From: Novosphingobium sp. NDB2Meth1
GTDB taxonomy: Bacteria > Pseudomonadota > Alphaproteobacteria > Sphingomonadales > Sphingomonadaceae
Assembly: GCF_900117425.1 (NCBI RefSeq)
Contig: NZ_FPEH01000032.1
Coordinates: 1 to 64,000 of the forward strand
DNA length: 64,000 nucleotides
Reading direction: 5' to 3'
Shown piece by piece: positions 35,088 through 43,504 of this stretch. Below the pieces are notes generated by a model. It had not been told where the DNA came from. It did no database searches and saw only the letters and a program-made list of their open reading frames with translations. Numbering within the stretch: position 1 is the first letter of the stretch; each line of letters opens with the position of its first letter. Both the position numbers and the translations under genes were made by a program.

Positions 35088-36107
35088 TCAGCTCAGCTTC
35101 AGGATCATCTTGCCGTCGTTCGAGCCGCTGAACAGCCGCAGGAACGCCGGAAGCGCATTGTCGATGCCGTCGTCGATGTGCTCGTCGAACACCAGCTTGC
35201 CCTCGGTGATCCAGCCCGCCATCGCGGCGATGCCTTCACCGAAGCGCGGCACGTAGTCCGCCACGAGCAGACCGGTCATCGAGGCGCGCTTGACGATCAG
35301 CTGCCAGATATTGCGCGCGCCGGTCTTCTCGCCCGCGTTGTTGTACTCGCTGATCAGGCCGCACACGCCGATGCGCGCATACATCGCGAGGTTGTTGAGC
35401 CCCGCATCGAGGATATCGCCGCCGACATTCTCGAAGATCACGTTGACGCCCTGCGGCGCGGCTGCGGCGATTTCTGCCGAAAGCTGGTCGACGCTCTTGC
35501 CGCGGTAATCGATGGCGACATCGAAGCCGTAGCGTTCCACCAGCCGCTTGCACTTCTCCGGCCCGCCCGCGATGCCGATCACCTTGCTGGCGCCCTTGAT
35601 CTTGGCGATCTGGCCGACGAGCGAGCCCACCGCCCCGGCAGCGCCTGTCACCAGCACGACATCGCCGGGCTGCGGACGGCACACCTCAAGATAGCCGAAA
35701 TAGGCCGTCATCCCGACCGCCCCGAGCACCGAGAGGAAGTTCGTCGGCGAGGGCACGATGGTCGGGTCGATGGGGGCGCTGAAGCCGCCGGCCTGCGAGA
35801 CCGAATATTCTTCGATGGCGTTGAGGCCCGAGACCCACTGGCCGACCGGAAAATCGGCGGTCTTGCTCGCCACCACTTCGCCCACGGTCGAGGCGCGCAC
35901 AGGCGTGCCGAGCGGGATCGGCGGCATGTAGCTCGGCGCATCATCCATCCAGCCGCGCATGGCGGGATCGAGCGAGGCATAGTGGTTGCGGATCAGGAAC
36001 TGGCCGTCGGAAAGCTCGGGCAGGGCTTCGGAAACAAGGCTGAAGTCTTCGGCAACAGGCGCGCCATTGGGGCGGCGGACGAGAAGGAAACGGCGGTTCT
36101 CGGTCAC
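35088..36107 (-). CDS. Zinc-independent MDR reductase 1 (LTB4DH/CurA type)
   Basis: 339 residues. GTG 36107 is selected: AAGGAG is eight bases upstream, and the paralog at 56446-57444 has the same VTE(N/T)R beginning. Features: SLDPAMRGWM, GMTAYFGYLEVCRPQPGD, NADPH loop VTGAAGAVGSLVGQIAKIKG and the C-terminal SGSNDGKMILKL. No zinc ligands, as in 2-alkenal/prostaglandin reductases that saturate alpha,beta-enones. First gene of the minus operon that includes ThuA 2, epoxide hydrolase and SDR 2. Confidence 0.9.
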   Translation of the reverse strand: MTENRRFLLVRRPNGAPVAEDFSLVSEALPELSDGQFLIRNHYASLDPAMRGWMDDAPSYMPPIPLGTPVRASTVGEVVASKTADFPVGQWVSGLNAIEEYSVSQAGGFSAPIDPTIVPSPTNFLSVLGAVGMTAYFGYLEVCRPQPGDVVLVTGAAGAVGSLVGQIAKIKGASKVIGIAGGPEKCKRLVERYGFDVAIDYRGKSVDQLSAEIAAAAPQGVNVIFENVGGDILDAGLNNLAMYARIGVCGLISEYNNAGEKTGARNIWQLIVKRASMTGLLVADYVPRFGEGIAAMAGWITEGKLVFDEHIDDGIDNALPAFLRLFSGSNDGKMILKLS

Positions 36108-36121
36108 TTGCAACGCTCCTT

Positions 36122-36213
36122 GATAAAATAGGGACAGTCCCCTTTTTATGCGGCACTATCCATCGGCGGAGTCACCTCTTCGGGCATAAAAAGGGGACTG
36201 TCCCTATTTTATC
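36122..36213. repeat. Perfect 30-base inverted repeat around a 32-base spacer
   Basis: Bases 36122-36151 (GATAAAATAGGGACAGTCCC then CTTTTTATGC) are the exact reverse complement of 36184-36213. The core GGGGACTGTCCC is itself near-palindromic. It lies in the 320-base gap between the divergent MDR and carotenoid-oxygenase genes. Such GGGACTGTCCC boxes recur in proteobacterial genomes as REP-like elements possibly mobilised by RAYT transposases; none is seen here. Confidence 0.9.
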
Positions 36214-36305
36214 GGGCACCGCCTTGCCCAGTTGATCAGCAACGCGCAAACCTAACCCGCGCCCGCGCCAAGACGACTCTCATTTTTGCCCATTCGAGCG
36301 GGGGT

Positions 36306-36334
36306 CACTCCCCATTTTGGCCACTCCCCATTTT
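36306..36334. repeat. Tandem 13-base direct repeat CACTCCCCATTTT
   Basis: CACTCCCCATTTT occurs at 36306-36318 and 36322-36334, three bases apart, about 100 bases before the oxygenase start. It could be a regulator half-site pair for the oxygenase-ligase operon or part of the neighbouring repeat element. Confidence 0.6.
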
Positions 36335-36430
36335 AGGAGGTGAATGCGCCCCCTATCCCACCCACATTGCGGCGCAGGCCGTCATCCAGCGCGGCGGCGC
36401 GTTCAGGACATTTTGGGGGACTCCAGAGCC

Positions 36431-37879
36431 ATGGCAGAACCGTTCTTCGATCACCCCTATCTCAGCGGCCACCACGCGCCGATCCGCTTCGAAGCCGATG
36501 CGCCCGACCTCATCGTCGAGGGCAAGCTGCCCGACGACCTCGCCGGCATCTTCTATCGCAACGGCCCGGACCCGCTCTACCCGCCACGCGAGGGCGACTA
36601 CCACTGGTTCGACGGCGACGGCATGGTCTTCGCCTTCGAGTTTGCGGACGGCCGCGTCTCGATGCGCAACCGCTGGGTGAAGACGGAAAAGTTCGAGCTC
36701 GAGAAGGCCGCCGGGCGCCGCCTGTTCGGCATCTTCGGCAATCCGATGACGAGCGACCCCAGCGTGCAGGGCAAGCGCTACAACACCGGCAATACGAACA
36801 TCATCCTGCACGGCGGCCAGCTCCTCGCCCTTATGGAAGGCGCGCCGCCGGTGGCACTCGATCCCCGCAAGCTCGATACCTTGCATGAGGAGACTTATGG
36901 CGGACTCGTCACCTCCAGCTTCTCGGCGCATCCCAAGATCGACTACGCTACGCGCGAGATGATCAACACCGGCGCGGCAATCCACGGTTTCATGGGCCCG
37001 GCGGAAATGCGCTACGACGTGGTCGCAGCGGACGGGACAATCCGCAAGACCGAGATCATCCCCATGCCGCACTTCAGCCTGATGCACACTTTTCTGCTGA
37101 CGGAAAACTGGGCGATCTTCCCGTTCATTCCCATCGACACCGACCTCAAGCGCTTCGCCGCTGGTGGTCCGATGACGGCATGGGTCAACGATCGCCCGAC
37201 CAAGTTCGCCGTCATGCCGCGCGAGGGGACAGCGGACCAGATCAAGTGGTTCGAGTTCGAACCGCGCCACATGTTCCACGAACTCAACGTGTGGGAAGAG
37301 GACGGCAAGATCCTCGCCGACGTCGCCGCCGCCAACGGCACCGCGCTGTTCCCCGACGAGACCGGCGCGCGCCGCACGCACCTCGATACGCAGCAGAGCC
37401 TGCGCCGCTGGACCATCGACCCCACCGGGAACACCGGCTGGATCAAGGAAGACGTGCTCAACGGGCGCGACATCCAGTTCCCCCGCCCCGACGACCGCCT
37501 GATGACGCGCAAGAGCCGCCACAGCTTCGCCAACATCAACCTCAAATCGCGCGACGGCCGCGTCGAGGGCATGGACGCGGTGCTGCGCTACGATACCCAG
37601 ACCGGCGAGGAGGATATCTGGCACTTCGGCGCGGGCGCAGCGGCAGGTGAGCTCGTGTTCGCCCCGCGCCTCGGCAGCACCGACGAGGCGGACGGCTACG
37701 CGATGACGCTGGTCCACCCGGCGAACAGCGGCACCAGTGAACTTGCCATCTTCGCGGCCAAGGACATCGCCGCTGGCCCCATCGCCCGCGTGATGATCCC
37801 CTTCCGCGTCCCCAGCGGCTTCCATTGCAACTTCTACGCCGAGGACAACCCGCTCTACCGGCAGACCCTGGCGAATTGA
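36431..37879 (+). CDS. Carotenoid-cleavage-family oxygenase (NOV1/lignostilbene-dioxygenase type)
   Basis: 482 residues, RPE65/CCD seven-bladed propeller family with non-heme Fe(II). Four iron His are visible: H167 (SAHPKID), H219 (LMHTFLL), H283 (HMFHELNVW) and H465 (PSGFHCNFY); these fall at or within a few residues of the NOV1 ligands. Other family marks: IFYRNGPDPLYPP, HWFDGDGMV. ATG 36431 is used because it gives the standard start before DHPYLSGHHAPIRFEAD (17 residues). Relatives in Novosphingobium split stilbenoid double bonds to aldehydes. It opens an operon with an acyl-CoA synthetase, so cleavage products may be oxidised and CoA-activated. Alkene substrate is unproven. Confidence 0.9.
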   Translation: MAEPFFDHPYLSGHHAPIRFEADAPDLIVEGKLPDDLAGIFYRNGPDPLYPPREGDYHWFDGDGMVFAFEFADGRVSMRNRWVKTEKFELEKAAGRRLFGIFGNPMTSDPSVQGKRYNTGNTNIILHGGQLLALMEGAPPVALDPRKLDTLHEETYGGLVTSSFSAHPKIDYATREMINTGAAIHGFMGPAEMRYDVVAADGTIRKTEIIPMPHFSLMHTFLLTENWAIFPFIPIDTDLKRFAAGGPMTAWVNDRPTKFAVMPREGTADQIKWFEFEPRHMFHELNVWEEDGKILADVAAANGTALFPDETGARRTHLDTQQSLRRWTIDPTGNTGWIKEDVLNGRDIQFPRPDDRLMTRKSRHSFANINLKSRDGRVEGMDAVLRYDTQTGEEDIWHFGAGAAAGELVFAPRLGSTDEADGYAMTLVHPANSGTSELAIFAAKDIAAGPIARVMIPFRVPSGFHCNFYAEDNPLYRQTLAN

Positions 37880-37891
37880 CGAAAGCCCCCC

Positions 37892-39505
37892 ATGACCACG
37901 ATCCCCGCGCACCTCGCGCAGTATGCCGCCGACGGCAGCTGGACCAACATGACCATCGGCGATTACGCACGCCGCTGGGCCGAAACCGATCCCGACAAGA
38001 TCGTCTATCTGGGCGATCCCGCCGCCCCGACTTACGCCAGCCTGCTGGCGGACGGCGAAGCGCTGGCCCGCGCGCTGCGTGATCTCGGCCTCAAGACCGG
38101 CGACGTTATCGGCTTCCAGGTGCCCAACTGGGTCGAAGCCTCGGTGATCAACCTTGCCGCCAACCTCGGCGGCTTCGTGATCGCGCCGATCGTGCCGATC
38201 TACCGCGATGCCGAGGTGATCCAGATGCTCGGCGATTGCGGGGCCAAGGCCTATTTCGTGGCGGAAAGCTTCCGCGGCTACGACTTTGCCGGGATGATGG
38301 ACCGGGTGCGCCCGCACCTGCCGCAATTGCAGCACGTGATCTATGTGCGTCCCGCCGAACGTACGCCGGATTTTGCTGCACTGGTGGAGCATGGGCGGGG
38401 ACTCAATACCCCGCTCGAGAAGGTCGACCCGAACGCGCTGAAGCTCGTGCTCTATACCTCAGGCACCACTGGCCGCGCCAAGGCGGTGCTCCACTCGCAC
38501 AACACGCTGGACCGCGTCGCCCAGTTCGGCCGGCAGTACAGCGGCGTGCCCAATGACGTGACGCTGATGCCCTCGCCTGTCACGCACATCAGCGGCTTTT
38601 CGGGCGGCCTCGAAAAGCCCTTTGCATCCGGTTCGCAAGTCGTCCTCATGGAAGTGTGGAAGGCCAAGGAAGCGGTCGAGCTGATCGACCGCTATGGGGT
38701 GACTTCGACCGTTGCAGCTACCCCGTTTCTGCAGGAACTGTGCGACGCGGCAGAGGCTGCCGGTTCCTCGCTTCCCACCTTCCGCCGCTTTGCCTGCGGC
38801 GGTGCGGCAATCCCGTCGGAGCTGGTCTACACCGCCAACAAGCGCCTCGCCCACGCCTGCGCCTACCGCGTCTATGGCAGCTCCGAAGTGCCGCTGGCGA
38901 CACCCGGCGTCCTGCCCGAAGAGAGCCTTGAACTCGCCGCCGAGACCGACGGATGGCCGCTCGATTACCAGTTGCGCCTCGTCGATGACGACGGCAACGA
39001 AGTGCCGCACGGCGTGGACGGCGAAATCCTCGTGCGCGGACCCGCGATGTTCCTGGGCTATGCGGACGAAGCGCAGACCCGCGAAGCGCTGACCGCAGAC
39101 GGCTTCTTCAAGACCGGCGACATCGGCCGCATCACGCCTTCCGGCTCGCTCGTCATCACCGGGCGCAAGAAGGACCTCATCATCCGCGGCGGCGAGAACA
39201 TCAGCGCCAAGGAAATCGAGGATGTGCTGCACCTCCATCCGGCGATCAAGGAAGCTGCCGTCGTCTCGATGCCGCACCCGCGCCTCGGCGAGGGCATCTG
39301 CGCCTATCTGATCCCCGAAGGCGCAGACCAGCCGGACCTTCAGGCGCTGTCTGCCTTCGTCAGCGAGGCGGGCCTCGCCAAGCAGAAGTGCCCCGAGCGC
39401 ATCGAATGGGTCGACACCTTCCCGCGCACCGCATCGGGCAAGATCCGCAAGGATGTGCTGCGCACGATGATCAAGGAAAAGATCGCGGCGGAGCAGGCGG
39501 GGTAA
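37892..39505 (+). CDS. Acyl-CoA synthetase (AMP-dependent ligase)
   Basis: 537 residues of the ANL superfamily. P-loop-like motif VLYTSGTTGRAKA, ATP region YRVYGSSEVP, core TGDIGR with hinge GRKKDLIIRGGENISAKEIE and C-terminal catalytic Lys in PRTASGKIRKDVLR. The sequence type (MTTIPAHLAQYAADGSW start, ADP-forming linker VDGEILVRGPAMFLGY) is close to cyclohexanecarboxylate/2,3-dihydroxybenzoate-like ligases. 12 bases after the oxygenase gene, same operon. It activates a carboxylic acid to its CoA ester. Confidence 0.92.
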   Translation: MTTIPAHLAQYAADGSWTNMTIGDYARRWAETDPDKIVYLGDPAAPTYASLLADGEALARALRDLGLKTGDVIGFQVPNWVEASVINLAANLGGFVIAPIVPIYRDAEVIQMLGDCGAKAYFVAESFRGYDFAGMMDRVRPHLPQLQHVIYVRPAERTPDFAALVEHGRGLNTPLEKVDPNALKLVLYTSGTTGRAKAVLHSHNTLDRVAQFGRQYSGVPNDVTLMPSPVTHISGFSGGLEKPFASGSQVVLMEVWKAKEAVELIDRYGVTSTVAATPFLQELCDAAEAAGSSLPTFRRFACGGAAIPSELVYTANKRLAHACAYRVYGSSEVPLATPGVLPEESLELAAETDGWPLDYQLRLVDDDGNEVPHGVDGEILVRGPAMFLGYADEAQTREALTADGFFKTGDIGRITPSGSLVITGRKKDLIIRGGENISAKEIEDVLHLHPAIKEAAVVSMPHPRLGEGICAYLIPEGADQPDLQALSAFVSEAGLAKQKCPERIEWVDTFPRTASGKIRKDVLRTMIKEKIAAEQAG

Positions 39506-39531
39506 GGGCCGCCCCGCTCCTCTCCCCCATA

Positions 39532-39619
39532 TCGTCATGGCGAGCGTAGCGAAGCAATCCAGAGCGTATGTGCTCGACTGCTCTGGATTGCTTTGTCGCT
39601 GCGCTCCTCGCAATGACGA
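39532..39619. repeat. REP-type palindrome (CAATCCAGAG type)
   Basis: TCGTCATGGCGAGCGTAGCG, then AAGCAATCCAGAG, pairs with CTCTGGATTGCTTTGTCGCT and GCGCTCCTCGCAATGACGA with small mismatches. It is a second, distinct sphingomonad-type repeat between two convergent operons; likely 3'-end stabiliser or terminator. Confidence 0.8.
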
Positions 39620-39635
39620 ATGTTGAAAGTGTGGC

Positions 39636-40442
39636 TCAGTTCCCCGCCGCCTGCATCGCCGCCATCGCCGCGCCGACCGCCGCCTGGATCTCGTGCGGAC
39701 GCGGATTGCGGCGCAGGGTGAGGCCGCCGTTGATCTGCAGGTTCTGGCCGGACATGAAGCAATCGTCGCTCACCACCCACAGCGCGGCCTTGGCGATGTC
39801 CTCCGAAGTGCCGACCCGGCCCAGCGGATATTCCTTCACGAAAGCATCGGCGAGCCCCGGCACCGCGAACGACTGCTCGGTCATCGGGCTATACGTGAAG
39901 CCCGGCGAGAGCACGTTGGCGCGGATACCCTGCGGGCCATACTGGTTGGCGACGCAGCGGATCAGCGCCTCCGAACCCGCCTTGGTCGCGATATAGGCCG
40001 CGTGGTCGTCGATCACGCATTGCGTGGTGGCAGACGAAATCTGGATCAGCGACCCGCCATGCGGCATGGCGCGGACGAACGCGCTCAGGAAATAGTGCAC
40101 ACCCTTCAGCTGCAGCGCGATGATCTGGTCGAGCTCTTCCTCGGTGATCTCGTGCAAGCCCTTGAGCAGCCCCCAGCCGGTCGCGTTGATCGCGATGTCG
40201 ACCTTGCCGTGGCGTTCGAGCACGGTTGTCGCGAGCGCCTCGACATCGGCCTTCTTCGATAGATCGCACAGCGCCCAGTCACCCGCGATGGCGCCGGCGA
40301 TGGCCTTGAGCGGCTCGGCCTTGCGCCCCGCGACAACCACCTTCGCGCCCGCATCGGCCAGCGTGCGGGCGATATGCTGGCCCATGTTGTTCTCGCCCGC
40401 CGCGCCGATGACGACGGCAACCTTGCCCGAAAGATTGGTCAT
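39636..40442 (-). CDS. SDR oxidoreductase 3
   Basis: 268 residues. Unusual nucleotide loop VIGAAGENNMGQHIARTLAD (GxxxxxNxG-x variant), INATGWGLLKG in place of NNAG, ISSATTQCVIDDHAAY for Ser and Tyr, Y-I-A-T-K, and SGQNLQINGGLTLRRNPRPH. The altered loop recalls enoyl-ACP-reductase-like or 'divergent' SDRs. Last gene of the minus operon SnoaL - ABM - SDR. Confidence 0.85.
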   Translation of the reverse strand: MTNLSGKVAVVIGAAGENNMGQHIARTLADAGAKVVVAGRKAEPLKAIAGAIAGDWALCDLSKKADVEALATTVLERHGKVDIAINATGWGLLKGLHEITEEELDQIIALQLKGVHYFLSAFVRAMPHGGSLIQISSATTQCVIDDHAAYIATKAGSEALIRCVANQYGPQGIRANVLSPGFTYSPMTEQSFAVPGLADAFVKEYPLGRVGTSEDIAKAALWVVSDDCFMSGQNLQINGGLTLRRNPRPHEIQAAVGAAMAAMQAAGN

Positions 40443-40448
40443 GGCCTC

Positions 40449-40799
40449 TCAGTCCTTTGCGGTGAGGAACGTGGCGGTGGCAACACCGTCCGGCCCATAG
40501 ACCGGCTCCGAAATGTCGCAGCGATACTTGCGGGTATTGGCGCCGAGGATGGTGAAGCCCGCCAGATGCGCGCCCATCTTGAAATAGGATTCGGCCAGCA
40601 GATGCTCGGCGAGGTCCTCGGCGGTCTCCCACTCCTCGAACACGTGAATACGGCCCGGATTGTGCGGATCGAGGCTCCACGCGTAGTGGCGGCAGCCCTT
40701 TTCGGCGAGCGCCATCTCGATCAGCGGCAGCGCGTCCTTGAGCACCTCGTCGCGGACTTCCGGCGCAAAATCGATTTCCCCTGCGACAACGACGATCAT
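40449..40799 (-). CDS. Antibiotic-biosynthesis-monooxygenase (ABM) fold protein
   Basis: 116 residues of the ferredoxin-like dimeric ABM fold (MIVVVAGEIDFAPEVRDEVL; CRHYAWSLDPHNPGRIHVFE). Members include quinone-forming monooxygenases, YgiN-like quinol oxidases and heme degraders. The ATG at 40799 shares its first base with the preceding stop (TGATG). It may oxidise a phenolic or dihydroquinone intermediate. Confidence 0.75.
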   Translation of the reverse strand: MIVVVAGEIDFAPEVRDEVLKDALPLIEMALAEKGCRHYAWSLDPHNPGRIHVFEEWETAEDLAEHLLAESYFKMGAHLAGFTILGANTRKYRCDISEPVYGPDGVATATFLTAKD

Positions 40800-41203
40800 C
40801 ACGAATACCCCTTCAGAACGGAAAAGCTGCGGCTCTGGTAGAGCCAGGTGCCGCCGCGCTTGACGTAAGTGTCCTCGTAGCGGCCAATGCTGCGGCGCAG
40901 ATTGCCTTCGAGGTCCTCGAGCGTCTCGTTGGTGTAGACGCGGCCGGTGGCGGTATCGCCGTCGATCTGGATCGCGGCGACCTGCTGGAAGAAGCCCACG
41001 AAGGCGAAGGTGCCCATCGCCCCCTGCCACAGGCCGACGATGGAGTCCTTGCCGTTGACGGTGGTGCCGGCGAGGTCCCAGACGGCATCGTCCGCCCAGA
41101 GCGCGCCCCAGTCCCCGGCGTCGCGCCGGAACACGGCGTCTGCGTAGTTGTCATGCAGCGCGCGGATCGCGAGCTGGTCCTCGATGGGTCCGGTGATAGC
41201 CAT
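40799..41203 (-). CDS. SnoaL/NTF2-fold protein A
   Basis: 134 residues, NTF2-like cone (MAITGPIEDQLAIRALHDNY; WGALWADDAVWDLAG; a Y-T-N-E-T-L strand; GRYEDTYVKRGGTWLYQSRS). The Tyr-x4-Asp pattern seen in the other SnoaL proteins here is replaced (NYADAVFRRDAG), so its chemistry may differ. First gene of a three-gene minus operon, divergent from SDR 4 with about 160 bases between. Confidence 0.8.
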   Translation of the reverse strand: MAITGPIEDQLAIRALHDNYADAVFRRDAGDWGALWADDAVWDLAGTTVNGKDSIVGLWQGAMGTFAFVGFFQQVAAIQIDGDTATGRVYTNETLEDLEGNLRRSIGRYEDTYVKRGGTWLYQSRSFSVLKGYS

Positions 41204-41361
41204 GGTCTCTCCCGATCTTGGCCCGATTTTTGAAGAAGCCTAAGGCGATTCCGGAGCCTCAGAAACTATCATTTCCGCGCGCTGTCAGCCCCCTCGTTTT
41301 GGCTATTCTGCACCCACAAAGGCCCGGGTCTGCCGGGCGCAAATCATGGACGGAGAGCGCG

Positions 41362-42123
41362 ATGGATCTGGGTCTCAAAGGCAAGAAAGTCATCATGAAC
41401 GGCGGGGCCCGCGGCATCGGGCTCGAGATTCTCAAGATCCTCACGACCGAAGGCGCCGACGTCGCCTTCTTCTCACGCGATCAGGCCAAGGTCGACGCCG
41501 CGCTGGCCGAGCTCGCAGGCAACGAAGGCAAGGCACATGGCGAGGCCTTCGACATGACCGGCAACCTCGACGGCTACGTCGCCTGGCTGAACGGCGCTGT
41601 CGACAAGCTCGGCGGCTGCGACATCTTCATCAACATGGCGAGCGTTTCGGGCGCCGGCGCCACGCAGGACTGGCAGAAGTGCCTCGACGTCGACATCATG
41701 GCCGCGGTCAAGGGCATTGAGACGCTGACCCCGGCGCTCGAAGCCTCGGGCGCAGGCTCGATCATCGTCATGTCGTCGACCGCCGCGGTCGAGACCTTCA
41801 TCATGCCGCAGGCCTACAACGCGATCAAAGCCGCGCTGATCACTTATGCCTCGCAGCTCTCCCAGGCGCTCGCGCCCAAGGGCATCCGCGTCAACACCGT
41901 CTCGCCCGGCCCGATCGAGTTCCCCGGCGGCAGCTGGGACATGATCCAGGGCGCGATGCCGGACTTCTACAAGAGCATCCAGGCGCAGATGCCGATGGGC
42001 CGCCTCGGTGCGCCGGACGAAGTGGCGCGCTCGGTCGTGTTCCTCGCCAGCCCCGCGTCCTGCTACACCACCGGCGTCAACCTGATCATCGACGGCGGCT
42101 TCACCAAGCGCGTGCAGTTCTGA
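41362..42123 (+). CDS. SDR oxidoreductase 4
   Basis: 253 residues; ATG 41362 preceded by GGAGAG. MDLGLKGKKVIMNGGARGIG loop, INMASVSGAG for NAG, active S in MSSTAAVETF, catalytic Y-N-A-I-K, C-terminal YTTGVNLIIDGGFTKRVQF. Opens the long plus-strand operon to 48526. Confidence 0.88.
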   Translation: MDLGLKGKKVIMNGGARGIGLEILKILTTEGADVAFFSRDQAKVDAALAELAGNEGKAHGEAFDMTGNLDGYVAWLNGAVDKLGGCDIFINMASVSGAGATQDWQKCLDVDIMAAVKGIETLTPALEASGAGSIIVMSSTAAVETFIMPQAYNAIKAALITYASQLSQALAPKGIRVNTVSPGPIEFPGGSWDMIQGAMPDFYKSIQAQMPMGRLGAPDEVARSVVFLASPASCYTTGVNLIIDGGFTKRVQF

Positions 42124-42139
42124 AGCCCGGGATTCAGCT

Positions 42140-42565
42140 ATGACCAAAACCCCGCGCGAACTCGCCGAGACCATGCTCGGCTGCATCGACAAGGGCGACT
42201 GGGCCGGCGTCCTCGCCATCACCTCGCCCGATTACGTCGTCCACGAACCGCCGGAGCTTCCCTTCGGCGGCGACTGGAAGGGGCAGGACGCGCTGATCCG
42301 CCTGTTCCCGCACGTGTGGAGCTACTGGGACGACGTCGTGGTCGACCGCCTCGGCATCCTGACGGACGAGAACTACTTCTGCCTGCAGCTGCGCATGACG
42401 ATGACCTCGAAGCTCACCGGCAACCGCATCAGCACCTCGCTCGCCGAGACCACGCGCTGCGTCGATGGGCTGATGGTGGAATACACCATCCACTACCACG
42501 ATTGCGCGCTGGTCGCGCGGGAAGCCGGCCCGCCGCGCCCGGGTGCGGTGAAGCTGGAGGGGTAA
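42140..42565 (+). CDS. SnoaL/NTF2-fold protein B
   Basis: 141 residues: MTKTPRELAETMLGCIDKGD (helix), YVVHEPPELPFGGDWKGQDA, FCLQLRMTMTSKLTGNRIST. Distant in sequence from the other SnoaL proteins. Lies 16 bases after SDR 4 and 4 before SDR 5. Possible role: cyclase, isomerase or dehydratase; not resolved. Confidence 0.75.
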   Translation: MTKTPRELAETMLGCIDKGDWAGVLAITSPDYVVHEPPELPFGGDWKGQDALIRLFPHVWSYWDDVVVDRLGILTDENYFCLQLRMTMTSKLTGNRISTSLAETTRCVDGLMVEYTIHYHDCALVAREAGPPRPGAVKLEG

Positions 42566-42569
42566 GCAC

Positions 42570-43361
42570 ATGGACCGTCTGAAAGGCAAAGTCGCCATCA
42601 TCACCGGCGCGGCCAAGGGTCTCGGCGCCGCCGATGCGCGGTTGTTCGTGGCAGAAGGTGCGCGGGTGATCCTTACCGACGTTGACGACGCAGGCGGCAG
42701 CGCCCTCGCCGCTGAGCTCGGCGCCAATGCCGAATACCAGCACCTCGACGTCACCAGCGAAGCCGCATGGGAAGCGCTCGTTGCCGATGTCGTGGCGCGA
42801 CATGGCCGGCTCGACATCCTTGTCAACAATGCCGGCGTCGTCGAATTCGGCGATCCCGAAACGCTGACCGAGGCCAACTACCGCAAGATCATGGCGGTCA
42901 GCATCGATGGCGTCGTCTTCGGCACCAAGCACGCGATCCCGGCGATGGCCGCAAGCGGCGGGGGCTCGATCGTCAACATGGCCTCCATCGCCGCGATCCA
43001 GGGCGAGCCGACCTTCGCCGCCTACAGCGCGGCCAAGGGCGCGATCGATGCCTATACCCGCGCCACCGCCGCCTATTCGATCAAGAACGGGCGCGGCGTG
43101 CGGGCCAATTCGGTGCTCCCCGCCGGGATCGATACGCCGATGGTCCAGAGCCTTGGCGGCAAGCTGGCTGCGCTCGGCGCGGCGGCTCCGGTGCACGACA
43201 ACGCCACCGCGATGAACCGCCTCGGCGAGCCGGTCGACGTCGCCAATCTCGTCCTCTTCCTCGCCTCGGACGAGAGCCGCTTCATCAACGGCCAGAGCCA
43301 CGTGATCGACGACGGCGCCTCGATCATCGCCGGGACGACGGTGCCCCGCACCGACAGGTAA
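42570..43361 (+). CDS. SDR oxidoreductase 5
   Basis: 263 residues. Classical: TGAAKGLGAADA, NNAGVVEFGD, NMASIAAIQGEP, Y-S-A-A-K, NGQSHVIDDGASIIAG. Close paralog of SDRs at 62207 and 63639 (shared GAAKGLG and ADARLFVAEGARV strings), suggesting duplication inside the island. Co-transcribed with SDR 4 and SnoaL B; 143 bases separate it from the E1 alpha gene, enough for an internal promoter. Confidence 0.88.
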   Translation: MDRLKGKVAIITGAAKGLGAADARLFVAEGARVILTDVDDAGGSALAAELGANAEYQHLDVTSEAAWEALVADVVARHGRLDILVNNAGVVEFGDPETLTEANYRKIMAVSIDGVVFGTKHAIPAMAASGGGSIVNMASIAAIQGEPTFAAYSAAKGAIDAYTRATAAYSIKNGRGVRANSVLPAGIDTPMVQSLGGKLAALGAAAPVHDNATAMNRLGEPVDVANLVLFLASDESRFINGQSHVIDDGASIIAGTTVPRTDR

Positions 43362-43504
43362 CCAGGGGCAGGTGACGGCGCGGAAATCCGCGCATACCTA
43401 TCACTTTTATGGCTTCTCAACCCATGCGCTGGGTGGCCATGTCATTCGCATGTTCCGCGCGGGTGCCGACCGCCTGCGCTGACCAGTTACCGGGAGACAA
43501 GAAG

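Noticed and set aside
36353..38392. A 679-codon frame antisense to the oxygenase and ligase genes
   Set aside because: Shadow of GC-rich coding sequence; no start signal or domain.
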